Assembly (NCBI GenBank): GCA_040752025.1
Contig: JBFMFR010000017.1
Location: 1 to 64,000, forward strand
Reading direction: 5' to 3'
From: JBFMFR01 sp040752025
GTDB taxonomy: Bacteria > Chloroflexota > Anaerolineae > Anaerolineales > UBA4823
DNA length: 64,000 bases
Each line of letters begins with the position of its first letter. The first letter of the stretch is position 1. The position numbers and the translations under genes are program-made. The notes beneath the pieces were generated by a model that was not told the origin of the DNA, made no database searches, and saw nothing but the letters and a program-made list of their open reading frames with translations. This document shows, in pieces, positions 56,884 through 64,000 of this stretch.

Positions 56884-57783
56884 TCAAAGACGTTCATCAA
56901 GCACTTCTGGCCAGACAGGCTGTGTAATCACCCACTGAGCTGGAGCCTGGCGGATGAAATCCTGGCCAATCTCCAGAACCCGTTCTGCGTTGGCTAAAAT
57001 CTCGGTTTCGCGGTCGGAATAAGAGCGTAATTCGACCGGCTCTGAAGCCAGAACATGACAGCGCCCATCTTCACCCATCACCGCTGCCATGACCATAACC
57101 GGAACGCCGGCGCGCAACGCCAGTTGCACGTAGTGCACCGGGACTTGAGCGGGCCTTCCGAAGAAGCGTGGGCGGCACTTGACTTCTGCCATCGGGCGGT
57201 CAATCCCCGTAACCACAATTTCTCCCGCTTTCAAGCGCTGGATCACGTGGCGCAAGTTGGAAAGCGAGGCTGGCATGATTTCCAGACCAGCGCGCCGGCG
57301 CAACTCGTGCTGCCACGCAATCCCCTCTGTGGCATCCGGCATAGTCAGGCCGATGGAGCGCAATCCCTGGCTAGTAACAGCCTGGTAAGCCAGGTCGAAG
57401 TTGCTCATGTGCAAGCCGCACACGATCATCCCGCCAGCACGATTCTGGCAGCGCAGAATCAAGTCATCGATCGCCTGGCTGCGGGCGACAAAGCGCTGCA
57501 AAACCGCAGGACGATCTGCGTAATGAAATAGGTCGTAAAAAGCGCGAGCGATGTTGCGCAACACATCTTCCACAGCCGCATCCAACTGTTCTACAGAAAG
57601 CTCCCCCCGAACTACCCGCTGGTTGGCGCGAATGTTTCGCAGCATGGGTAGATCTCGCCGTCCGGAGATCTGCCCCGCAACCCGGTCTGCCAACCAATAC
57701 CCCAGCCTGGGCGGCAAACTTCGGCTAAGTTGCTGGGCCAGCACCCCTGCCCGGCGGCTGTTGAGAAATTGTTGCAAGTCCAT
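56884..57783 (-). CDS. LpxL/HtrB-family lysophospholipid acyltransferase
   Basis: A 299-residue membrane-associated acyltransferase. LHMSNFD is the catalytic H-x4-D, and a Gly/basic-rich region (RPMAEVKCRPRFFGRPAQVPVHYVQ) resembles the acyl-acceptor-binding block. The start is either ATG 57783 (MDLQQFLNSRR) or ATG 57813; neither has a strong site. It precedes the CDP-alcohol transferase, so the two likely build and acylate a phospholipid or glycolipid. Divergent from the LacI gene. Confidence 0.82.
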   Translation of the reverse strand: MDLQQFLNSRRAGVLAQQLSRSLPPRLGYWLADRVAGQISGRRDLPMLRNIRANQRVVRGELSVEQLDAAVEDVLRNIARAFYDLFHYADRPAVLQRFVARSQAIDDLILRCQNRAGGMIVCGLHMSNFDLAYQAVTSQGLRSIGLTMPDATEGIAWQHELRRRAGLEIMPASLSNLRHVIQRLKAGEIVVTGIDRPMAEVKCRPRFFGRPAQVPVHYVQLALRAGVPVMVMAAVMGEDGRCHVLASEPVELRSYSDRETEILANAERVLEIGQDFIRQAPAQWVITQPVWPEVLDERL

Positions 57784-57820
57784 TGCGCCGATTTTACCAT
57801 TATTAACTGGCATTAATGTA

Positions 57821-57848
57821 TTGACAAACGATTTAGATCATGTATAAT
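57821..57848 (+). promoter_or_regulatory. Consensus sigma-70 promoter of lacI-type gene
   Basis: TTGACA (57821-57826) and TATAAT (57843-57848) are perfect hexamers with a 16-base spacer, placing the start of transcription within the operator array that follows. Confidence 0.9.
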
Positions 57849-57851
57849 AAT

Positions 57852-57887
57852 GTTAGCGCTAACGGTAGCGCTAACGAGAGCGCTAAC
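57852..57887 (+). promoter_or_regulatory. Three abutting 12-bp LacI-type operators
   Basis: GTTAGCGCTAAC (57852-57863, a perfect palindrome), GGTAGCGCTAAC (57864-57875) and GAGAGCGCTAAC (57876-57887) follow each other without gaps. The AGCGCT core is the half-site pair bound by LacI-family HTHs. The array begins three bases after the -10 box and ends 22 bases before the lacI-type ATG, so repressor binding would block its own transcription. Confidence 0.85.
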
Positions 57888-57909
57888 AGCGCAAGAAGAA
57901 AGGCTTAGT

Positions 57910-58923
57910 ATGGCTTATCGAGTCACGATGGCTGATGTCGCACAACAGGCTGGCGTTTCGCTTATGACCGTCTCGCGGGTTGTCAACAATAAGGGGGATG
58001 TCAGCGCAGAAACCCGCCAGCGTGTGCAACAAGTCATCGAAGAGCTGGGCTTCCGTCCCAGCGGCATCGCTCGCAGTCTGGCAACACAGCGCACAGGCAC
58101 CGTTGGATTAATCGTACCCGATATCGCCAATCCGTATTTCTCCGGCATGGCGCATGGCATTACCGAAGTAGCCTACACAGAAGGGATAGGCGTCTTATTG
58201 TGCGACTGCGAGGAAGACCCGGAGCGCGAGCTCGAAATGCTGGATATCCTGGAAGAAAAACGCGTGGATGGCGTCCTGGTCGCCGCTCCGCGCGTGGATA
58301 GCCGCAGGCTCATCCCTGCCCTGGCCCACCATCCCAACGCAGTCATCATCAATCGCCAGTTCAAAGAGCAAAACTCCGTCACGGCCCTGGGCTACGTGAT
58401 TAACGATGATGAGGGCGGTGCCCGAGAAGCTACGCGCCTGCTGCTTAACAAAGGGCATCCCGCAGTAGGATTTCTGGCTGGTCCGCAACGCTCCTATGGC
58501 TCCCAGAAGCGCATGGATGGCTACCAGCAGGCATTGAAAGATGCCGGTATCCCTTATGACCCAAACATCGTGATGTACTGCGCGCCCACTGTCAAAGGCG
58601 GGCGCGACGCCGCACTACACTTCCTCAGACAACAGCCACAGATCACCTCCTTGCTATGTTTCAACGATTTAATCGCCATCGGCGTTTTACAGGCATGCAG
58701 CCAGATAGGACGGCGCGTACCTGAAGACCTGGCAGTCGTCGGCCATGATGACATCCCCATGGCCTCCTGGGTCAATCCCCCTCTGACGACCTGTCGTGTG
58801 CTCTTCGAAGAAATGGGGCGCTTAGCCGTGCAATTGCTGATCGATCACTTGCGCGATTGCCCGGAGCGCTGCAGCAACATTGTCTTGACTCCCGAAATCG
58901 TCCAACGTGCCAGTGCACCTTAG
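57910..58923 (+). CDS. LacI-family transcriptional repressor
   Basis: A 337-residue repressor. HTH: VTMADVAQQAGVSLMTVSRVVNN, then the hinge (IEELGFRPSGIARSL) and a periplasmic-binding-like sensor domain (TGTVGLIVPDIANPYFSGMAHGI, FLAGPQRSYGSQKRMDGYQQAL, VVGHDDIPMASWVNPPLTTCR). ATG 57910 is preceded by AAAGG. Its target is probably its own promoter and, by read-through, the peptide-type transport operon that follows. Ligand unknown, most likely a sugar or sugar derivative. Confidence 0.93.
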   Translation: MAYRVTMADVAQQAGVSLMTVSRVVNNKGDVSAETRQRVQQVIEELGFRPSGIARSLATQRTGTVGLIVPDIANPYFSGMAHGITEVAYTEGIGVLLCDCEEDPERELEMLDILEEKRVDGVLVAAPRVDSRRLIPALAHHPNAVIINRQFKEQNSVTALGYVINDDEGGAREATRLLLNKGHPAVGFLAGPQRSYGSQKRMDGYQQALKDAGIPYDPNIVMYCAPTVKGGRDAALHFLRQQPQITSLLCFNDLIAIGVLQACSQIGRRVPEDLAVVGHDDIPMASWVNPPLTTCRVLFEEMGRLAVQLLIDHLRDCPERCSNIVLTPEIVQRASAP

Positions 58924-58942
58924 ACGGTCTGTTGCTTTCAAA

Positions 58943-58952
58943 AAGGAGGTGA
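58943..58952 (+). promoter_or_regulatory. Orphan Shine-Dalgarno sequence
   Basis: AAGGAGGTGA is a near-perfect anti-16S match yet no start codon follows at normal distance; the binding-protein ATG is 81 bases further. A GTG inside the motif would be too close. It may be a leader remnant or serve a tiny untracked ORF. Confidence 0.35.
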
Positions 58953-59033
58953 CTCTTCTATCGATCAAAACCATATTCCGAAAACAGATTGCAAATTTCA
59001 TTTTCCCAAATTCAAACTGTGAGGAAGGAAGAT

Positions 59034-61022
59034 ATGTACACGAGAAAAACTGACCTTTGGAAAATCTTGACCCTGGTTCTGGCGCTCTCCCTGATCCTGT
59101 CAGCCTGCGCGCCGCAGGTGATCAAGGAAACCGTCGTCGTTACCCAGGAAGTCGAAAAAGTGGTCGAAAAGACGGTGGAGGTGGAGAAAATTGTTGAAGT
59201 AACGCCCGTGCCACCCTCCGAATACAGCGAAGCCCCCCAGCTTAAAGAAATGGTGGATAAAGGTGAGCTGCCCCCAGTAGAAGAGCGCATCCCTGAGAAT
59301 CCCCTGGTGGTCCTGCCGGTCAAGTCGATAGGCCAGTATGGCGGCGTATGGCACCGTGGCTGGCGCGGCAAATCCGACTTTCACTGCTTCGGTCGTATCA
59401 ACTACGAGACCATCCTGCGCTGGCCGCGCGATCCGAAAGACCCTGTGCAGCCGGGCCTGGCTGAAAAGTGGGATTGGAACGCAGATGGCACTGAGTTGAC
59501 CCTGTACCTGCGCAAGGGCTTGAAATGGTCAGACGGCGAGCCCTTCACCGTGGAAGACATTATCTTCTGGTGGGAAGATATCGAAAATGATCCCAAGATC
59601 ACCGCTGCCATTCATGCCGAATGGATGGTGAATGGTGAGCCGATGACGCTCGAAAAGATCGATGAAACAACCATCAAGCTCAAATTCGCTGGCCCCAACG
59701 GCCTGGCGGAAACCGTCGGCCTGGCCTTCCATGGCAACCAGTGGCCGTTGAATTTCGAACGGTTTGGCTTCTTTGCCCCTCGCCACTACCTGGAGCAATT
59801 CCACCCCAAGTACAATTCCAATGCCACCTATGAGGAATTCGAAGCCAAGGCGGATGATTACAACACCGAACGTCCGGTGATGACCCCCTGGAAAATCACC
59901 GAATTGGAAGAGGGCGGCGATCATATGGTTGCCACCCGCAACCCATTCTACTGGAAAGTCGATGTTGAAGGCCAGCAGTTGCCTTACATTGATGAAGTCT
60001 ACTTCTACCTGGTGCAGGACAACACCGCAGTGAACTCACTGGCCCTGGAAGGCAAGCTGGATATGCAGCACCGCGGCCTCGATCTGTCGCAGTACCCGGT
60101 TTTCATGGAAAACGCGGATAAGTACGATTATCACATGCTGCTCTGGACCGTTGCCCAGGCTTCTGGGTTGACCTTCTTCCCCAATCAGAGCTACAAGGAT
60201 CCAATGTACCGCGAGCTGCTGCAGACCTTTGAGTTCCGCCAGGCGCTCTCGCAGGCCATCGACCGCGAGGCGCTCAACGACATCATGTGGCTGGGCCAGG
60301 CTACGCCGCGAACCATCAGTGTTGTCGATGAATCACCGCTGTTCCAAGCAGATATCGAGAACATCTATGGTGATTATGATGTGGAACTGGCGAAATCCCT
60401 GCTGGACGAGGTCGGCCTGCCAGTAGGTACAGACGGGATGCGCACATTTGCCGATGGTTCGCCCCTGCAACTGGTGATCGAAACCTCGTACACATCGGGT
60501 ACGCTGAACGATGGGATCGAACTTGTGGCTGAGTACTGGCGGGCAGTGGGGCTGAACATCTCGGTTGAGGCGACCTCACGCGATGTTTACTGGCCTCGGG
60601 CGATTGCTAACGAAGTCATGATCGCCACTTGGTCGACAGACCGCGGATTGGTTCCGATGATCGACCCAATCTACCAGTTCCCCTTCGACAATCGCTCCTG
60701 GATGGGTCCCGCCTTCGGCGACTGGTACAAGAGCGGCGGCACGACCGGCGAAGAGCCCAACCCCGAGTTGAAAGAATTGATGGATCTGTACGATCAATAT
60801 CGAGGGACAGTCGATCCTGCCGAGCAACTCAAGATTGCCAAGGAACTCGTGCGCAAGACCACCACGTCTCTGAACGTGATCCAAACCGCAGGCATGTCAC
60901 CAGGCCCTGTGGTGGTGCTGAACAACTTCATGAACGTAATGGGTGAGCACGTTTCCGACTGGATTATCATGACACCCGGCACAATGGATCCAAGCCACTT
61001 CTGGATCGATCAAGGACAGTAA
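59034..61022 (+). CDS. ABC solute-binding lipoprotein, peptide type (family 5)
   Basis: A 662-residue exported lipoprotein. The signal LALSLILSAC is followed by a long Val/Glu/Lys-rich linker (about 30-60) common in Chloroflexota binding proteins. The family 5 core begins with PVKSIGQYGGVWHRGWRGKS and has LAEKWDWNADGTELTLYLRKGLKWSDGEPFTVEDIIFWWEDI, the DppA/OppA signature. It is longer than typical (about 540). ATG 59034 follows GGAAGG. Ligand could be a peptide or, given the LacI regulator, an oligosaccharide, since some family 5 proteins bind sugars. Confidence 0.93.
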   Translation: MYTRKTDLWKILTLVLALSLILSACAPQVIKETVVVTQEVEKVVEKTVEVEKIVEVTPVPPSEYSEAPQLKEMVDKGELPPVEERIPENPLVVLPVKSIGQYGGVWHRGWRGKSDFHCFGRINYETILRWPRDPKDPVQPGLAEKWDWNADGTELTLYLRKGLKWSDGEPFTVEDIIFWWEDIENDPKITAAIHAEWMVNGEPMTLEKIDETTIKLKFAGPNGLAETVGLAFHGNQWPLNFERFGFFAPRHYLEQFHPKYNSNATYEEFEAKADDYNTERPVMTPWKITELEEGGDHMVATRNPFYWKVDVEGQQLPYIDEVYFYLVQDNTAVNSLALEGKLDMQHRGLDLSQYPVFMENADKYDYHMLLWTVAQASGLTFFPNQSYKDPMYRELLQTFEFRQALSQAIDREALNDIMWLGQATPRTISVVDESPLFQADIENIYGDYDVELAKSLLDEVGLPVGTDGMRTFADGSPLQLVIETSYTSGTLNDGIELVAEYWRAVGLNISVEATSRDVYWPRAIANEVMIATWSTDRGLVPMIDPIYQFPFDNRSWMGPAFGDWYKSGGTTGEEPNPELKELMDLYDQYRGTVDPAEQLKIAKELVRKTTTSLNVIQTAGMSPGPVVVLNNFMNVMGEHVSDWIIMTPGTMDPSHFWIDQGQ

Positions 61023-61040
61023 AACCAACCGCTAGTCAAT

Positions 61041-61072
61041 GTGTTGGGCGATCTTAGTATCGCCCAACACAC
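61041..61072 (+). terminator. Stem-loop after the family 5 binding-protein gene
   Basis: TGTGTTGGGCGAT and ATCGCCCAACACA form a perfect 13-pair stem with a six-base loop, 18 bases after the stop. No T-run follows, so partial termination or RNA stabilisation within the operon is likely. Confidence 0.8.
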
Positions 61073-61075
61073 TGG

Positions 61076-61094
61076 CGGAGCGAAGTGCTCCGCT
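61076..61094 (+). repeat. Hairpin GCGGAGC-GAAGT-GCTCCGC (inverted copy of the 62124 repeat)
   Basis: A perfect seven-pair stem. Its reverse complement, GCGGAGCACTTCGCTCCGC, matches the core of the tandem repeat at 62124-62165, so the same small element occurs in both intergenic gaps of this operon. Confidence 0.7.
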
Positions 61095-61141
61095 TCTAAA
61101 TTTATTGGCAACGTTCTTGTCGAGACGAAAGGAAGTATTCG

Positions 61142-62125
61142 ATGGTGTCATATATCTTGAGGCGGCTTGCCGTCATGATCCCAACTTTATTTCTAATTTC
61201 CATTATTACTTTTATCATTATTCAATTGCCGCCAGGGGATTACTTTACCACGTTGCAGGCATTGGTTGCTGAATCAGGTGGAGGGATGGATACAACCGCC
61301 TTTTTGCGCCTGGAGCAAATTTATGGCCTGGATAAGCCGTTGTATGTCCAATATTTCCGCTGGGTTGCCGGTTGGTTCCGGCTAGACTTTGGATATTCAC
61401 TGGAATGGGGAGCGCCTGTCTGGAACGTAATTTCCAAACAGTTGAATTTCACCCTGTTTTTGGGTTTCTTATCGATGATTTTTATGATGATCACTGCGAT
61501 CCCAATCGGCATCTATTCTGCTACCCACCAATACTCTTTTGGCGATCATGCCTTGTCTGCGATCGGGTTTATCGGCCTGTGTCTCCCCGGGTTCCTGCTG
61601 GCTTTGTTGTGGATGTTCCTTGGAATTGTGGTTTTTCATTTTGATGTGGGTAATACAATGTCTATGGAATTTCGAGATGCCCCCTGGACTCTGGCAAAAA
61701 TATGGGATTACACCTATCATTTGATCCCGGCAGTGGTTATCCTGGGCCTCTCCAGCACCGCACAGTTGCAGCGCATCATGCGCAGCAACCTGCTGGATGT
61801 GCTGGGGATGCAGCATATCACCACCGCTCGCGCCAAGGGCCTTAAAGAGGGCAAAGTAATCAACAAGTATGCAGTCCGCTTGGCGATAAACCCGCTCATT
61901 AGCGTTCTGGCTCTGGAAATTCCCAAGATTATCAACCAGTCGGCCTTGGTAGGCATTGTGATGCTGCTGCCTACCCTGGGACCGGTCTATTTGCGATCCT
62001 TACTCAGCCAGGATGTATATCTTTCAGGCACGATCTTGTTGGTTACTACCGTGATGCTGATGGTATCGAACTTGATCGCAGATATCATCCTGGCCTGGGC
62101 CGATCCCCGCATTACGCTTACTTGA
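61142..62125 (+). CDS. ABC peptide-type permease, DppB/OppB family
   Basis: A 327-residue inner-membrane subunit with six helices, MVSYILRRLAVMIPTLFLISIITFIII at the start as in OppB, the loop LDKPLYVQYFRWVAGWFRLDFGYSLEWGAPV, and the EAA loop DVLGMQHITTARAKGLKEGKVINKYAVRLAINPLIS. It pairs with the DppC-type subunit downstream. AAAGGAAG precedes the start. Confidence 0.93.
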   Translation: MVSYILRRLAVMIPTLFLISIITFIIIQLPPGDYFTTLQALVAESGGGMDTTAFLRLEQIYGLDKPLYVQYFRWVAGWFRLDFGYSLEWGAPVWNVISKQLNFTLFLGFLSMIFMMITAIPIGIYSATHQYSFGDHALSAIGFIGLCLPGFLLALLWMFLGIVVFHFDVGNTMSMEFRDAPWTLAKIWDYTYHLIPAVVILGLSSTAQLQRIMRSNLLDVLGMQHITTARAKGLKEGKVINKYAVRLAINPLISVLALEIPKIINQSALVGIVMLLPTLGPVYLRSLLSQDVYLSGTILLVTTVMLMVSNLIADIILAWADPRITLT

Positions 62126-62165
62126 GGAGCACTTCGCTCCGCCAGAGGAGCACTTCGCTCCGCCA
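62124..62165 (+). repeat. Two 21-bp tandem hairpin units between the permease genes
   Basis: Two identical 21-base units (62124-62144 and 62145-62165) each contain GGAGCACTTCGCTCC, a five-pair hairpin, and a GAGGA at the next boundary begins a third. The last GAGGA may serve as the ribosome site for the ATG at 62178. The same hairpin in opposite orientation occurs at 61076. Confidence 0.75.
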
Positions 62166-62177
62166 GAGGAATGATCT

Positions 62178-63371
62178 ATGGATAGCAATCAATTAAAAAC
62201 TAAGCGTGAAGAAATCCACAGGCTATATGAGGAGCTTGCCAGTTCCCAAAGCCCAGTGGAATCGCCGGCTGATCTGAGTCCCGGGAAATCTTTGGAAAAG
62301 GTTTATGGAGCATCCCAATGGGCGTTGATCTGGCGCAAGTTTATCCGTAACAAGGCTGCTCTTGGCGGGGGAATCGTTATCTTACTTCTATACTTGATCG
62401 CCCTTTTTGGAGATTTCGTCGCTCCTTATGGAAGGGATACCCGCTTCAGAGAGAGTATCTACATGCCCCCCGCCAAGGTGCAGTTTTTCGATAATGGTAG
62501 GTTGCGATTATTTATCTATCAGGAAGAACAAGAACTCGACAAGAATTTGAGGCGTATCTATACCACCAATTATGAAAAGAAAATTCCGATCCAATTTTTT
62601 GTGCATGGCACCCCATACAAACTTATCGGCTTGTTCGAAGGGGATGTTCACCTGTTTGGCCTACCAGAGGGAGAGGGGATGATCGCTTTGCTGGGAGCCG
62701 ATCGCCAGGGGCGCGATATGTTCTCGCGCATTGTGATTGGCAGCCAGGTATCGTTGACCATTGGCCTGGTAGGGGTAATTCTATCCCTGATCCTGGGCAC
62801 CGTTCTGGGCATCATTTCAGGTTACTACAGCGGCCGGGTCGATGATTTCATCCAGCGCCTGATTGAACTGATCCGCTCCTTCCCCAGCGTCCCGTTGTGG
62901 ATGGCGCTCTCGGCGGCTATTCCTCTTACCTGGTCGATCATGCAAACTTACTTCGCCATCAGCGTTATTCTCTCTCTGCTGGGTTGGACCTGGTTAGCGC
63001 GCCAGTTGCGCGGCCAAGTGCTTGCCTTGCGCAGCCAGGATTTTGTCATGGCTTCTAAACTGGCAGGCGCCAGCGATGCATGGATCATTTTCCGCCACCT
63101 GATCCCAGCTACGCTGGGGCAAATCATCGTGGTATCCACCCTGCAGATGCCTTCCATGATCCTGGCAGAGACAGCCCTGAGCTGGTTAGGCCTGGGGCTG
63201 CGCCCGCCGGTAGTCAGTTGGGGTGTATTGATCCAGGAATCGCAAAACTATCAATCCTTGGCGCTCTATCCCTGGGTCTTCACCCCGGCCATCGCTGTGG
63301 CGATCTGCATCCTGGCTTTCAGCTACCTGGGCGATGGCCTGCGCGACTCCGTAGACCCTTACACGATTTAG
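62178..63371 (+). CDS. ABC peptide-type permease, DppC/OppC family, with a large external insert
   Basis: A 397-residue subunit. After a long cytoplasmic N-terminus and first helix (about 70-92), about 90 extra residues (IYMPPAKVQFFDNGRLRLFI to HLFGLPEGEG) lie outside before LLGADRQGRDMFSRIVIGSQVSLTIGLVGV. The EAA loop is RSQDFVMASKLAGASDAWIIFRHLIPATLGQIIV. Such inserts occur in a subfamily of OppC-like proteins and may contact the binding protein. It is followed by the ATPase gene 27 bases later. Confidence 0.92.
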   Translation: MDSNQLKTKREEIHRLYEELASSQSPVESPADLSPGKSLEKVYGASQWALIWRKFIRNKAALGGGIVILLLYLIALFGDFVAPYGRDTRFRESIYMPPAKVQFFDNGRLRLFIYQEEQELDKNLRRIYTTNYEKKIPIQFFVHGTPYKLIGLFEGDVHLFGLPEGEGMIALLGADRQGRDMFSRIVIGSQVSLTIGLVGVILSLILGTVLGIISGYYSGRVDDFIQRLIELIRSFPSVPLWMALSAAIPLTWSIMQTYFAISVILSLLGWTWLARQLRGQVLALRSQDFVMASKLAGASDAWIIFRHLIPATLGQIIVVSTLQMPSMILAETALSWLGLGLRPPVVSWGVLIQESQNYQSLALYPWVFTPAIAVAICILAFSYLGDGLRDSVDPYTI

Positions 63372-63398
63372 AGTAACCCCGAAACCAACTGGAGCAGT

Positions 63399-64000
63399 AT
63401 GAGTACCCAGACAGATCGAGACGACTTTCTTGTACGCATTGAAAACCTGAAAACCTACTTCCGCACTCTGGATGGAATCGTGCGGGCAGTAGATGGGGTT
63501 TCATTGGAAATCAACCCTGGGGAAGCCCTGGGGTTGGTAGGCGAATCCGGTTGTGGGAAAAGCGTCACAGCTTTTTCGATCTTGCGCCTGTTACCCAAGA
63601 GTAGCCAGATCGCCGATGGCAAGATACTTTATAGACGAAGCAGCACGAACATCATCGACCTGACTACAGTGGACCCCAATGGTGATCTAATCCGTAGCAT
63701 CCGCGGCAACGAGATCGCCATGATCTTTCAGGAGCCGCTGACATCGCTATCTCCTGTTCACACAGTAGGCAGCCAGATCGCAGAAGCTGTCACGCTGCAC
63801 CAGAATACCAGCGCTGAACAGGCCCGGGAAATCGCCATTTCCATGCTGTCGCAAGTCGGCATTGCACTGCCCAGCCAACGTTATGATGAATACCCGCATC
63901 AATTTTCAGGCGGAATGCGCCAGCGAGCCATGATCGCCATGGCGCTTTCGTGCAACCCACAATTGCTGATCGCCGATGAGCCAACGACTGCTCTGGATGT
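63399..64000 (+). CDS. ABC peptide-type ATP-binding protein, DppD family (cut by right edge)
   Basis: About 200 residues are visible from ATG 63399 (GGAG four bases before). LVRIENLKTYFRTLDGIVRAVDGVSLEI opens the nucleotide-binding domain; GESGCGKS is Walker A, MIFQEPLTSLSP the Q-loop, YPHQFSGGMRQRAMIAMAL the signature and LLIADEPTTALD Walker B. It energises the DppB/C pair and should be followed by a DppF-type partner outside the window. Confidence 0.95.
   Translation, partial: MSTQTDRDDFLVRIENLKTYFRTLDGIVRAVDGVSLEINPGEALGLVGESGCGKSVTAFSILRLLPKSSQIADGKILYRRSSTNIIDLTTVDPNGDLIRSIRGNEIAMIFQEPLTSLSPVHTVGSQIAEAVTLHQNTSAEQAREIAISMLSQVGIALPSQRYDEYPHQFSGGMRQRAMIAMALSCNPQLLIADEPTTALD

Overview
The window looks like a stretch of a chromosome from a free-living member of the Chloroflexota, most likely class Anaerolineae. 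This is inferred from gene content and style, not from a marker gene. The DNA is moderately GC-rich. Many solute-binding lipoproteins occur, one with the Val/Glu/Lys-rich linker common in this phylum. There is a 7TM-type histidine kinase, a FabL-type enoyl reductase, a VTC/DUF4956 polyphosphate-type locus, a CDP-alcohol transferase next to an LpxL-like acyltransferase, and frequent GTG/TTG starts. No rRNA, CRISPR array, integrase or intact insertion sequence was seen.

Layout. 1-2.5 kb is accessory and decaying: the tail of an RHS protein, a membrane-anchored SdrD-B-like protein, a BNR-type lipoprotein gene broken by an in-frame TGA, and a pyrimidine-rich repeat spacer. 2.5-12.5 kb holds metabolic enzymes and transporters: two SDRs including FabL, an MFS-like carrier, an NmrA-like epimerase, GNAT, aldo/keto reductase, methyltransferase, an OSBS/NSAR-type enolase with a cyclase-family hydrolase, and a PEBP lipoprotein. 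12.6-20 kb is housekeeping: a SHOCT-like protein, FtsH, FabH-FabF, a HAD-DinB fusion, a Cys-rich protein and EF-P. 20-32 kb is signalling and quality control: two lone receiver proteins, DUF192, a LysM-M23 peptidase, an uncharacterised gene pair, tRNA-Arg(UCU), Hsp20, Lon, a PHP-AlbA fusion, GNAT, MoaB and signal peptidase I. 32-37 kb has a DMT exporter, the DUF4956-VTC-beta-helix locus and two small membrane proteins.

37-64 kb is dominated by transport. A polar-amino-acid-type ABC operon ends in adenosine deaminase. A maltose-type ABC operon follows a ROK repressor. A further pair of sugar-type permeases includes one fused to a PMT/ArnT-like glycosyltransferase. A peptide-type (family 5) ABC operon sits behind a LacI repressor and runs off the right edge. 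Between these lie a secreted three-repeat protein, an M20 peptidase, a sensor histidine kinase, a head-GIN lipoprotein and the phospholipid gene pair.

Themes. All three solute-binding-protein genes are followed by a strong stem-loop before the first permease gene, which suggests mRNA-level control of binding-protein excess. Two repressor genes have consensus promoters overlapped by palindromes; the LacI one carries three abutting 12-bp operators. The most unusual proteins are the glycosyltransferase-permease fusion, the PHP-AlbA protein next to a lone receiver and Lon, the HAD-DinB fusion, and the unrecognised pair at 23.1-25.1 kb.
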